DNA from: Deltaproteobacteria bacterium
GTDB taxonomy: Bacteria > Desulfobacterota > Syntrophorhabdia > Syntrophorhabdales > Syntrophorhabdaceae
Assembly (NCBI GenBank): GCA_022711595.1
Contig: JAKLET010000004.1
Span: forward strand, 62,001 to 126,000
Direction: 5' to 3'
Length of the DNA stretch: 64,000 nucleotides
Shown here: positions 28,030-36,640 of the stretch, piece after piece
Layout of the letters: each line of letters starts with the position of its first letter
How positions within the stretch are numbered: the first letter of the stretch is position 1
Notes under the pieces: generated by a model
Told to the model about the DNA's origin: nothing
Database searches by the model: none
The model's input: only the letters and a program-made list of their open reading frames with translations
Program-made: the position numbers and the translations under genes

Positions 28030-28829
28030 AATTGTCAGTTTCGAACATAGCGTGGGACCCGGGAAGGGCGGATGAATTCCTTAATGTCCTTTATAATGAG
28101 GGTTGCGACGGTATCGAACTTTCGCCGAGCATGTTGTGGAATGAGCCTCTCGATGCGACAGGGACCGATCTTAACAGGCTGAAGGGGGATCTTGGCAGGT
28201 ACGGGTTTGCAATATCGAGCATGCATTCCCTGACCTATTCCAGGCCTGATCTTGTCTTTTTTGATTCAGAGAATACACGGAACCTGCTGGTCCATTACAT
28301 CCTTGGGCTTGGGAAGATGGCGCAAGCCCTGGGGATACCGGTCATGGTCTTCGGATCCGCGAAAAGCCGCACCATCGGTGGAAGGGACCGCGGGAGATGC
28401 ATCGGCATACTGGCCGATACGTTGGGAAAGATAGCAGCGGGGATGGAGCCTGAAGGAGTCCGGCTGCTCATAGAACCGCTGAGCAGAGAGTACACCGACT
28501 GTATCAACAACGCGGATGAGGGGGCCGGGCTCGTTGCGATGGTGGGCCACCCCAATTTTGGCCTCCACATCGATCTGAAATCCAGCTTCGATGAAAAGGA
28601 AGATTATCATGAAGTATGGACAAAATACGGAAATATAATCAGGCACTGCCATGTTGCAAATCCTGGATTGAAACCCCCCGGTCCGGACTGTGAAGAGCAT
28701 TACAAAGCGGCCGAGGCCATGAAGGCGGCCGGGTATGCCGGTTATATTTCACTGGAAATAAACAGGGTAAACAACACGAAAGAGCTTGAGAAAGCGATCC
28801 GGTTCGTGCGGAAAGTCTATATTGATTAG
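28026..28829 (+). CDS. Sugar phosphate isomerase/epimerase (xylose isomerase-like TIM barrel)
   Basis: AP-endonuclease-2/xylose isomerase-like TIM barrel, 267 aa. The four metal-ligand positions of the family are visible as Glu in LLIEPLSRE, Asp in LHIDLKSS, His in RHCHVAN and Glu in ISLEIN. Related enzymes are inosose, hydroxypyruvate or sugar-phosphate isomerases and 3-dehydroshikimate dehydratases. ATGA overlap with the methyltransferase. It is unusual in a polysaccharide locus and points to dedicated small-molecule metabolism in this block. Confidence 0.82.
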   Translation: MKLSVSNIAWDPGRADEFLNVLYNEGCDGIELSPSMLWNEPLDATGTDLNRLKGDLGRYGFAISSMHSLTYSRPDLVFFDSENTRNLLVHYILGLGKMAQALGIPVMVFGSAKSRTIGGRDRGRCIGILADTLGKIAAGMEPEGVRLLIEPLSREYTDCINNADEGAGLVAMVGHPNFGLHIDLKSSFDEKEDYHEVWTKYGNIIRHCHVANPGLKPPGPDCEEHYKAAEAMKAAGYAGYISLEINRVNNTKELEKAIRFVRKVYID

Positions 28830-28842
28830 AGGACAATTGAAA

Positions 28843-29928
28843 ATGATAGCGATAGAAAAACTTTTCAAAAAAGAGATAAGGGAACTTGAAAGGGTCAAGG
28901 ATACCCTTGACGAGAGGTTTGAATACGTCAGGCTGGACAAGAACGAAAGGCTCCTTCCGTTTCGCGAGGAACTGTTCAATGAATTCAAGGCCGGCATAAG
29001 ATCGGAGGATCTCTCCAGTTACGCCGAGCTTGGATTTGTTTACAGGGTGCTTGCGGAGTATCTCGGCATCGACCCTGAAGCGATGCTCCTTGCATCGGGC
29101 TCCGATCTTGCTATCAAATCGATATACGAGTCATGTGTAGAGCGCGGAGACAACGTGGTGCTCCATGCGCCAAGCTATGCCATGTACCGTGTCTATGCAA
29201 AAATGTTCGGAGCGGAGCCGAGGATGGTCCCGGTAGGAAGCGACTGGAGCCTTGATGTTCCGGGAATGCTTTCGATGGTTGACGAGAAGACAAAGATGCT
29301 GGTTATAGAGAACCCCAATGGTTTTGTGGGTTCAAAGCCGTCGCTTGACGAGATCCGGGAATGCGTAGCCTTCCTTGATAAAAAAGGCGTGGTCCTGCTG
29401 ATAGACGAGGCATACCTGTACGTCGAGAACAACCGCTCCGAGACGATACCGCTGATAAGCGAATACCCGGTCATGATCGTGTCCCAATCACTTTCAAAAG
29501 GCCACGGCCTGGCGGGGGCAAGGGCAGGGTACATTGTTGGAGATAAGGAAATAATGAAATATATTTCAAGGGTCAGGCCGATGCATGAAGTGACCAACCT
29601 CACTGGCCTTGCAATTGAATGGGTCATAAAACATCCGGAGATCCTTAATGAATATCAGCAAATGGTAAGGGAGGGCAAGGATTACCTCAGGGCGGAGATC
29701 TCTTCCCTGGGTATCCCATTCAAAGACACCCATACAAATTTTGTGTTGTTCTATTTCCCTGAGGAAGGGAGAACAAAGAACATCACGCAAAGGCTGAAGG
29801 ACAGCATGATACTGATCAGGAGACCTTTTGAGGAACCCAACCTGAAAGGGTGGTGCCGTGTGTGTGTCGGGACGCCGGACGATTGCAGACGGTTCGTCGA
29901 TACATTGAAACTCCTTCTGGCCAGATGA
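28843..29928 (+). CDS. Class I/II (HisC-like) aminotransferase
   Basis: Fold-type I PLP aminotransferase, 361 aa, resembling histidinol-phosphate aminotransferase: RLDKNERLLPF at the N-terminus, IENPNGFVGSKP, LLIDEAYLYV with the PLP-N1 Asp, and the Schiff-base Lys219 in SLSKGHGLAGAR. Because a whole histidine pathway is absent, a dedicated role is more likely. HisC-like enzymes in Campylobacter capsule loci are known to make serinol phosphate from dihydroxyacetone phosphate; with the HAD phosphatase at 35994 this is an attractive parallel but unproven here. ATG 28843 is preferred over upstream in-frame codons inside the isomerase gene. Confidence 0.84.
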   Translation: MIAIEKLFKKEIRELERVKDTLDERFEYVRLDKNERLLPFREELFNEFKAGIRSEDLSSYAELGFVYRVLAEYLGIDPEAMLLASGSDLAIKSIYESCVERGDNVVLHAPSYAMYRVYAKMFGAEPRMVPVGSDWSLDVPGMLSMVDEKTKMLVIENPNGFVGSKPSLDEIRECVAFLDKKGVVLLIDEAYLYVENNRSETIPLISEYPVMIVSQSLSKGHGLAGARAGYIVGDKEIMKYISRVRPMHEVTNLTGLAIEWVIKHPEILNEYQQMVREGKDYLRAEISSLGIPFKDTHTNFVLFYFPEEGRTKNITQRLKDSMILIRRPFEEPNLKGWCRVCVGTPDDCRRFVDTLKLLLAR

Positions 29929-29950
29929 GAAAATAACGAGGTAATGACTT

Positions 29951-30904
29951 TTGAAGAATTGCGATATTTGTGAACGGGATGATTTTTCTCTTATCGCCAC
30001 ACGCATAAGGGAAGGTGAGGGAAGGATCGTGCGCTGCAATAATTGCGGCCTGGTCATGCAGGAGGCGGACTGGGACAGCAAGAGGTTGAAAGAGTACTAC
30101 GAGATCGAATACCAGCTTTCCAATTCGCTCGTCACCGGCAAAGAACAATCCGCACAGGAACACTTCAATGATCGGATAAGAACGATCCGTTCCGTGTTTG
30201 AGAAGGTCTATCCCCTGCTCGATCCCGAAAGCCGCGTGCTTGAGATCGGTTGCGGCGCCGGAGAGCTTTTATCGCTGATTTCCCCCCATGTGTCTAAGTG
30301 TGTGGGGGTTGAGATGAATTCTTCATTCGTGGAGTTCATCAGGTCAAATCTGTCGATAGAGGCCTACGCGGAGGACATCAACAAGCTCAGCCTTGAAGGC
30401 GGCTTCGATCTCATCATATGCATCGCAACGCTTGACCATCTCCCGAACCCGCTGGAGACGCTGATCACCATGAAAAAGCTTCTCGCACCGTCGGGAAAGA
30501 TCTATATAGAGGTCCCCAATCTCGACGAGGCACTGAATCGCTTCCTGCCGAAAGGTAATTCGGAGAGATACAAGGAGTTCTTCTGGCACAGGGCCCATCT
30601 ATTCTATTTCGACAGAGATACCATAGAGGCACTTTTCAAAAAGGCCGGTTTTCTCTGTGATGTATCATGCAGGCACGAGTACACATTGAAGAATTTTATG
30701 CACTGGTATTACCTGGGGAAGCCGCAAACCGACTTTGTCACAGGTGTTACGGGAAATGAATTTTTCAGTGGGGAAACTCAGTTCGAAACAAGGATGAATG
30801 GAATATTCAACGAAATGGAGAGTGTTTTCAAGAAGATCATGGCGGAGACATTCTCCGGGGACAATCTTTGCTGCGTCGGGCATCTCGATCCGGACAGACA
30901 ATAA
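29951..30904 (+). CDS. Zn-ribbon SAM methyltransferase (second copy)
   Basis: A 317-aa protein with the same layout as 27097-28029: N-terminal Cys pairs (CDIC, CNNC) within about 30 residues, then motif I VLEIGCGAGELLSLI, VGVEMNSSFVE and DLIICIATLDHLPNP. The TTG start is preferred because GAGGT lies about 8 bp upstream and no ATG is in frame. Similarity to the first copy suggests an old duplication with diverged specificity. Probable sugar or keto-acid methyltransferase. Confidence 0.8.
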   Translation: MKNCDICERDDFSLIATRIREGEGRIVRCNNCGLVMQEADWDSKRLKEYYEIEYQLSNSLVTGKEQSAQEHFNDRIRTIRSVFEKVYPLLDPESRVLEIGCGAGELLSLISPHVSKCVGVEMNSSFVEFIRSNLSIEAYAEDINKLSLEGGFDLIICIATLDHLPNPLETLITMKKLLAPSGKIYIEVPNLDEALNRFLPKGNSERYKEFFWHRAHLFYFDRDTIEALFKKAGFLCDVSCRHEYTLKNFMHWYYLGKPQTDFVTGVTGNEFFSGETQFETRMNGIFNEMESVFKKIMAETFSGDNLCCVGHLDPDRQ

Positions 30905-30919
30905 AAAAGAGGTAGCCAT

Positions 30920-32413
30920 ATGAAAGTTCTTCTGCTTTATCCCAACATGCACGGTATGAACATGATCCCGTCGGCGATCGGGCTTTTTGCCAGCCTGCTC
31001 AAGATGCACGGGCACGCGATTGACCTTTTTGATTCTACGAACTGGGTGCTGCCCGGGGAGGAGGATTTCGACAGCGATAAGGTGAAAGAGAAAAACCTTA
31101 ACGTGAGGGCTTTTGACGATTCGATCCTGAGGTCTCAGATCAGAAGGACGGATGTCTATGAGGATTTCCAGAAGAAGGTCATTGATTTCGGTCCGGACCT
31201 GATCGCTGTTTCGGTGTCGGAAGACATTTTTCCGATAGGGGTCGACCTTTTGAGAAAAGTGAGACATCTGAAGATACCAACTATCATGGGAGGTGTTTTT
31301 CCCACCTTTGCACCGGAATTATGCCTTTCATACGATGTGGTCGACATGGTGTGCGTCGGTGAAGGGGAAAAGGCGCTGGTTGAGCTGTGTAAAAGAATGG
31401 AACGCGGACTTGCCTATGACGACATAGAGAATATCTGGGTAAAAAAGGGTGATGGGATTAAGAAAAACCCTCTGAGGCCGCCCACCAATATAGATGAAAA
31501 CCCGCTTCTTGACCTGAGCCTGTTCGATGATTCCCGCCTGTACCGTCCAATGCAGGGCCGGGTCTGGAAGATGCTGCCCGTGGAAACGCATCGAGGGTGC
31601 CCTTATCGGTGCACTTACTGTAATTCTCCATCGCAGTTCGATCTGTACAGGAGGGAAACGAATTGCAGCTACTTTCGAAAAAAATCCTTCAAGGCGATAA
31701 GGAAAGAACTCCTATACTACAGGGACAGTTTCAATGCGGAAGCATTTTATTTTTGGGCTGACACATTTATGACGTATACAGACAAAGAACTGGACGAGTT
31801 CATCGAGATGTATTCAGACATCAGGCTGCCCTTCTGGTGTCAGTCTTTCCCTGAAAGCATTGATGAAGAGAGAATGAAAAAGCTTATGAAGGTCGGGCTG
31901 TTCAGGATCGGCAGCGGCGTGGAGCACGGGAACGAAGAGTTCAGGCGGAATGTACTGAAAAGAAAGGTAAAGAACGAGACCATGGTAAGCCGTTTCAAGA
32001 TCCTGAACAAGATTGGACTACCATACAGCGTTAATAACATAGTGGGATTTCCAACGGAAACACGTCAGATTGCCATGGATACCATAGAGATCAACCGCCT
32101 GATAGATTCGGACGGGGCGAATTGTTACTCCTATAGCCCCTTCCATGGCACCCCGCTGAGGAAGATGTGTGAGGAATTGAAATACTGCGAACCTGGATTG
32201 ATAGCCCGTTCGGCCACGAAACCCACCCTGTTGCACATGCCCCAGTTTCCCCCTGAAGAGATCGAAGGGCTGAGAAGGTGCTTTATCCTTTATGTAAAGC
32301 TCCCGAAAGACAGATGGCCGGAAATCAGGAGAGCGGAGAAGCTTACACCGGAGGGTGAAGCGATCTGGAATGAACTGCGGGACGAAGTTGCGCAGAAGTA
32401 CATGCCCTACTGA
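30920..32413 (+). CDS. B12-binding-domain radical SAM protein
   Basis: A 497-aa protein with an N-terminal cobalamin-binding-like domain (MKVLLLYPNMHG, IMGGVFPTF) and a radical SAM barrel with cluster Cys227, Cys231 and Cys234 (GCPYRCTYC). SGVEHGNEEFRRNVLKR and NNIVGFPTET are family-typical. GAGG 8 bp before the ATG. It sits inside the small-molecule block between methyltransferase genes, so it may catalyse a C-methylation or rearrangement on the same precursor. It has no detectable signal peptide. Confidence 0.85.
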   Translation: MKVLLLYPNMHGMNMIPSAIGLFASLLKMHGHAIDLFDSTNWVLPGEEDFDSDKVKEKNLNVRAFDDSILRSQIRRTDVYEDFQKKVIDFGPDLIAVSVSEDIFPIGVDLLRKVRHLKIPTIMGGVFPTFAPELCLSYDVVDMVCVGEGEKALVELCKRMERGLAYDDIENIWVKKGDGIKKNPLRPPTNIDENPLLDLSLFDDSRLYRPMQGRVWKMLPVETHRGCPYRCTYCNSPSQFDLYRRETNCSYFRKKSFKAIRKELLYYRDSFNAEAFYFWADTFMTYTDKELDEFIEMYSDIRLPFWCQSFPESIDEERMKKLMKVGLFRIGSGVEHGNEEFRRNVLKRKVKNETMVSRFKILNKIGLPYSVNNIVGFPTETRQIAMDTIEINRLIDSDGANCYSYSPFHGTPLRKMCEELKYCEPGLIARSATKPTLLHMPQFPPEEIEGLRRCFILYVKLPKDRWPEIRRAEKLTPEGEAIWNELRDEVAQKYMPY

Positions 32414-32460
32414 TACTGAAGCCCATTGACGCTTTAGATTGCCGTCTTGCCTTATTTTTC

Positions 32461-33324
32461 ATGAAAAAATGGTATAAATACTTGCCAAATTATGAATCGC
32501 GCGAGAGTTCGTATCAGCCCCCTGATGAGGGGTTCGAAGAACATGCGAAAGCGATGTGCGGATATGGCGAAGACGATTCTTATAAAAGCAGAAAGGATTT
32601 TTTCGAGAATTATTATTTCGGGTTCCAGTACGGACGATTGGAATGTTACGATGATTTCATCAGGAAGAACCTGAAGAAGGACCATGTCATATTTTCCCTG
32701 GCAAGCGGGCGATGCGCGAACGAACTATTTCTCATACAGGACGGATACAAGGTTGTCTGTTCCGATCTGAAGATCATAGATTCTTATAAGAGCACGAAGG
32801 ACCTGTTCTCTGATTTTTCGTTCATTGAGTTCGACGCCCTCAGGGACGACCCGGTGGAAACATACGACGCGATCCTCGTCTTGAGCCTTATTTACCTTTT
32901 CGATGAACAGCAGCTCGGTGTTCTCCTGAAGAAGGTGAACAAACTCCTGAAAAAAGGCGGGTATCTGATCCTTGATTCAGCGGGCCCCCCGGACTGCAAA
33001 CTGGTCAATTTTTACCACGATACTTATCTGAAATATGAATCGAAGCTTTATGTCATGCTAAAATCGATCGTGAACAGAAAGGCTTATGGGACCATCAAGA
33101 AACATTTCGGTTTCAGAAGGACCGATGACGAGATATTGGAAAGCGCTCAGGGATCCGGATTTGAACTGGTAAACAAAAAGAATTACGATATCCTTTCCGA
33201 GCTGAGGAGAAGCTTCATATTCAACCGGCTGGTCAGGAACGGCTCCCCTCTCGAGAAGATATTCAAACCCCTGAGCAGAAAAGCCCCATACATCCGTATG
33301 TTCTGTTTCCAAAAGGCCTCTTGA
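32461..33324 (+). CDS. Divergent class I SAM methyltransferase
   Basis: A 287-aa protein. The methyltransferase core is recognisable but motif I is degenerate (VIFSLASGRCANELFL), followed by CSDLKII at motif II, DAILVLSLIYLF and LKKGGYLILDSAGPP. The C-terminal 90 residues (TIKKHFGFRRTDDEI) are not typical. No clear ribosome site precedes ATG 32461. Function probably methyl transfer, but a non-catalytic role is possible. Confidence 0.68.
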   Translation: MKKWYKYLPNYESRESSYQPPDEGFEEHAKAMCGYGEDDSYKSRKDFFENYYFGFQYGRLECYDDFIRKNLKKDHVIFSLASGRCANELFLIQDGYKVVCSDLKIIDSYKSTKDLFSDFSFIEFDALRDDPVETYDAILVLSLIYLFDEQQLGVLLKKVNKLLKKGGYLILDSAGPPDCKLVNFYHDTYLKYESKLYVMLKSIVNRKAYGTIKKHFGFRRTDDEILESAQGSGFELVNKKNYDILSELRRSFIFNRLVRNGSPLEKIFKPLSRKAPYIRMFCFQKAS

Positions 33325-33429
33325 CCAGGTAGCGGTCCACATCATGGGTTCCGGCCCTTGCGTTCTGCCTTTTTTCATGTTTTACCCGGTCTGACGGCTA
33401 AAAAAATAAAAAAACCGCAAGAGGAGATG

Positions 33430-34326
33430 ATGGCGAATAAAAAACTGAAAGTCATTGTTTTTGGTGGTTCCGGTTTCCTTGGAAGTCACGTGGCTGATGC
33501 CCTCTGCGATGCCGGGCACAAAGTGACCGTGTACGATGTCAGGAAGTCGGATTATCTGAAGCCGACTCAGAAGATGATCGTGGGCGATATCCTTGACGAA
33601 GCCAAGGTGAGAAAGGTCGCAAGGGGAGCGGACGTTATATATAATTTCGCAGGGATCGCGGACATTGACGAGGCATCAAGAAAACCGATAGAAACGGTCC
33701 AGCAGAATATTCTCGGCAATACCATCCTGCTTGACGCAGCCCGCGAAGGAGGGGTCAAAAGGTTCATATATGCGAGCACCGTGTATGTGTACAGTGATTC
33801 AGGTTCCTTTTACCGGTGCAGCAAGGCAGCATGCGAAAATTACATCGAGACATATCATAAGCAATACGGGCTTGACTATACGATCCTTCGCTATGGAACC
33901 CTGTACGGTACGAGGACCGACAGGAGGAACAGCATATACCGGTTTATAGAACAGGCCATGAAAGAGAACAGGATCATCTACCCTGGCGACGGGAACGAGA
34001 TCAGGGAATATATAAATGTTTTTGATGCAGCGCAGGCAAGCGTTGAGATACTGAGCGAAGAGTTCAGGAACGAGCACGTGATCTTTACCGGGCACTATCC
34101 ATTGAAGGTCAATGAAATGCTTGTCATGATCAAGGAAATACTCAAGAAGGACATAAAGATCGAATATGTTTTTCCGAAGTCGCAGGACCCTATCGACCAT
34201 TACAGAGTGACTCCATATACGTTCATACCGAAAGTGGGCAAGAAGTATGTGAAGCATTTTTATACCGATATGGGGCAGGGTCTTTTGCTTTGCATGCAGG
34301 AGATATACGAGAAGATCGAACAATAG
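33430..34326 (+). CDS. NAD-dependent epimerase/dehydratase (extended SDR)
   Basis: Extended SDR, about 299 aa. GGSGFLGSH NAD loop, YASTVYVYSDSG and SFYRCSKAACE with a Tyr and Lys of the YxxxK type (YRCSK), LRYGTLYGTRT. A strong AAGAGGAG site abuts the start; ATG 33430 (second of two ATGs) leaves 3 bp, 33427 none, so either may be used. Likely acts on a nucleotide sugar in the second half of this block. Substrate unknown. Confidence 0.84.
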   Translation: MANKKLKVIVFGGSGFLGSHVADALCDAGHKVTVYDVRKSDYLKPTQKMIVGDILDEAKVRKVARGADVIYNFAGIADIDEASRKPIETVQQNILGNTILLDAAREGGVKRFIYASTVYVYSDSGSFYRCSKAACENYIETYHKQYGLDYTILRYGTLYGTRTDRRNSIYRFIEQAMKENRIIYPGDGNEIREYINVFDAAQASVEILSEEFRNEHVIFTGHYPLKVNEMLVMIKEILKKDIKIEYVFPKSQDPIDHYRVTPYTFIPKVGKKYVKHFYTDMGQGLLLCMQEIYEKIEQ

Positions 34327-34351
34327 GCCCTTGCATGACACGAGGCACATT

Positions 34352-35287
34352 ATGAGAACAAACAATATCCGGATCGTTGTGACTTCACCTTCATTTTCCA
34401 GGAACGCCACGCTCGCGGCGAGGTTGCTAAGAGACTTCCCACAAAGCGTGCTGAATGTTGAAGGCGTGAGATATGCGGGAGAGAGCCTGCTGAAATACAT
34501 AGAAGAGGCGGATGGGATCATAGTGGGGTTGGAAACGCTCGATGAAAGGATCTTGAAGAATTGCCCGAACCTGAAGATAGTGTCGAAATACGGGGTCGGG
34601 CTGGACAATGTCGACCTCGTGTATTGCAAGGAGAACAACATCAGGATCGGGTGGACACCCGGCGTGAACAAGAGGGCTGTCGCGGAGATGACGCTCGCGT
34701 TCATGATAGGCCTTTCGAGGAACATATTTCTTACCGCAAATGAACTTAAGGAAGGAAATTGGAACAAAAGCGGGGGCATGGACCTGAGCGGAAAAACTGT
34801 GGGCATCATCGGTGTTGGCAATATAGGCAAGGAAGTGGTCAAGTTGCTGAAACCCTTCAGGTGCAGGGTTATGGTCAACGATATCATAGACCAATCTGCA
34901 TATTATAAAAGAAATAAACTGGAAGCAGTGGAAAAGGATGTCATTTATTCGAACTCCGATGTGATCACGATACACACCCCCCTTACGGATGCCACATGGC
35001 ACATTATCAACAGGCAGACATTATCAAAAATGAAAAAAAACGCATTTGTCATTAACTCGGCAAGGGGGGCCGTAGTAAATACCGATGACTTGAAATGGGC
35101 CCTGGCAAACAATATCATAGCAGGCGCGGCGGTCGACGTTTATGAAGAAGAACCGCCGAGCGACCCGGAATTGTTCAAGCTCCCGAATTTGATATGCACT
35201 CCGCACATCGGCGGCAATTCGGCCGAATCAGTCCTGTCCATGGGGAATAACGCGATAAAGCACCTGAGATCGTTCTTTAAAAAATGA
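34352..35287 (+). CDS. D-2-hydroxyacid dehydrogenase (SerA-like)
   Basis: A 311-aa NAD-dependent dehydrogenase of the 3-phosphoglycerate dehydrogenase type without a C-terminal ACT domain. GVGNIGKEVV is the NAD loop. The catalytic Arg is in NSARGAVV, the Glu in VYEEEPP and the His in CTPHIGG. GAGG lies 7 bp before ATG 34352; an upstream TTG is rejected. With the aminotransferase at 28843 and the phosphatase at 35994 it could form a SerA-SerC-SerB-like route to an amino-alcohol or amino-acid decoration (inference). Confidence 0.87.
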   Translation: MRTNNIRIVVTSPSFSRNATLAARLLRDFPQSVLNVEGVRYAGESLLKYIEEADGIIVGLETLDERILKNCPNLKIVSKYGVGLDNVDLVYCKENNIRIGWTPGVNKRAVAEMTLAFMIGLSRNIFLTANELKEGNWNKSGGMDLSGKTVGIIGVGNIGKEVVKLLKPFRCRVMVNDIIDQSAYYKRNKLEAVEKDVIYSNSDVITIHTPLTDATWHIINRQTLSKMKKNAFVINSARGAVVNTDDLKWALANNIIAGAAVDVYEEEPPSDPELFKLPNLICTPHIGGNSAESVLSMGNNAIKHLRSFFKK

Positions 35288-35305
35288 TACGTTGGAAAAA
35301 ACAAA

Positions 35306-36001
35306 TTGGAAAAGATACTGAGACTGTCATATAAGCTCGATGCATGGATGCCCCTGTATCCTGGAAGCCCCTGTACCGAACTGTCCATGGTTAAATCGAA
35401 GGAAAGGGGTGACTCCTGCAATACGAGCCGGATCGTAATATCGAACCACGCGGGGACCCATATCGACGGCCCTGCGCATTTTGAAACAACGGGCAAAAGG
35501 ATCAGTGATTATGATCTGAACTCCCTGGTCTTTGAGAATATATCGGTTGCCGATTGCTGTAAGGAAGCGGGAAGTCCGATAATTCCAGAAGACCTGGAAG
35601 ATTGCTTGAGTGTTAACACGGATCTTTTGCTCATCAGGACCGGTTTCAGCAAATACAGGGGCCCTGTTGCGAAGGGCTGCGAAAATGATGTGTATTGCAG
35701 CAATAACCCTTACCTGCACAGTGACACTGCCAGGATGTTGAGAGAACATCGTTCAAGTATCAGGGCTATCGGTATAGATTGTATTTCTATCAGTTCTCTT
35801 GCGAACAGGGACATGGGAAGAAGCGCGCACGAGATCCTTTTATCTACTGGAAAATACGAAAAGGACCCGATCCTCATTATAGAGGATATGTTCATACCTG
35901 AAGGACCGCCACGGATCGACAAGGTCATAGTGGTGCCTCTTTACTGTGATGACATTGACAGCGCTCCGTGCACGATACTGGGTTTTGTGGCCGATGATTA
36001 G
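35306..36001 (+). CDS. Cyclase family metal-dependent hydrolase (kynurenine formamidase-like)
   Basis: Cyclase family (PF04199-type) protein, 231 aa, with the metal-binding HAGTHIDGPAHF motif near residue 52-63. Known relatives include arylformamidase and polyketide-type cyclases. The TTG at 35306 is the only sensible start, with a weak GGAA site upstream. The gene overlaps the HAD phosphatase by 8 bp. The substrate could be an amide or lactone of the unusual sugar or acid made here. Confidence 0.8.
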   Translation: MEKILRLSYKLDAWMPLYPGSPCTELSMVKSKERGDSCNTSRIVISNHAGTHIDGPAHFETTGKRISDYDLNSLVFENISVADCCKEAGSPIIPEDLEDCLSVNTDLLLIRTGFSKYRGPVAKGCENDVYCSNNPYLHSDTARMLREHRSSIRAIGIDCISISSLANRDMGRSAHEILLSTGKYEKDPILIIEDMFIPEGPPRIDKVIVVPLYCDDIDSAPCTILGFVADD

Positions 36002-36638
36002 AACCATCATATTTGATTTTGACGGAGTGCTGGTTGAATCGAACAATATAAAAACCGAAGCGTTCAGTGCTTTGTTCAAGGGTATGTGCAACGATGAGCA
36101 ACACAGGCGGATCGTTCAGCATCATATAGATAACCTGGGTGTTTCGAGGTATAAAAAATTTGTCCACATTTATCGCAATATTCTCGGGAAGGACATCGGG
36201 CAAAAAGAACTGGACGATCTGTCACGTTCGTTCTCGGGACTCGTGATGGAAAGGGTAGTAAAAGCTCCGTCGGTGAACGGTGCCATGGAATTTCTCCAAA
36301 ATAACAAAGATTATAAGTGCTACATTGTGTCGGCGACCCCCCATGAAGAGATCAACGAAATAGTCAGGCTCAGGTCGATAAAAGGATATTTTGCCGGGAT
36401 CTACGGATCGCCGAAAGAGAAGGAAGAGCTGATCGATGATATTCTGGTGAAAGGAAAACATTCCACGGAAAGCACCGTTTACGTGGGTGATGGAATGAAT
36501 GATTACAGGGCCGCAAAAAAGTGTGGTGTTCATTTTATCGCGAGGATCCACGATGATAACGAGGAACTACTTTCCCTCAATTGCCCGAAGATCCGTAACT
36601 TCCTCGATATCGAAAAGGCGCTCAGCCAATCAGGCTGA
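35994..36638 (+). CDS. HAD superfamily phosphatase
   Basis: A 214-aa haloacid-dehalogenase phosphatase. Motif I FDFDGVLVES gives Asp8 and Asp10, motif II is in the SATPHEE region, Lys in SPKEKEE and motif IV YVGDGMNDYRAA. The alpha-helical cap between motifs I and II is of phosphoglycolate phosphatase type. Start ATG 35994 overlaps the previous gene by 8 bp. A dedicated phosphatase fits a pathway whose intermediates are phosphorylated, such as the SerA/HisC-like route. Confidence 0.87.
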   Translation: MIRTIIFDFDGVLVESNNIKTEAFSALFKGMCNDEQHRRIVQHHIDNLGVSRYKKFVHIYRNILGKDIGQKELDDLSRSFSGLVMERVVKAPSVNGAMEFLQNNKDYKCYIVSATPHEEINEIVRLRSIKGYFAGIYGSPKEKEELIDDILVKGKHSTESTVYVGDGMNDYRAAKKCGVHFIARIHDDNEELLSLNCPKIRNFLDIEKALSQSG

Positions 36639-36640
36639 CC

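Noticed and set aside
33799-34887. Long antisense ORF of 362 residues
   Set aside because: It is an open frame opposite well-supported SDR and dehydrogenase genes with conserved motifs; its own translation has no recognisable domain.
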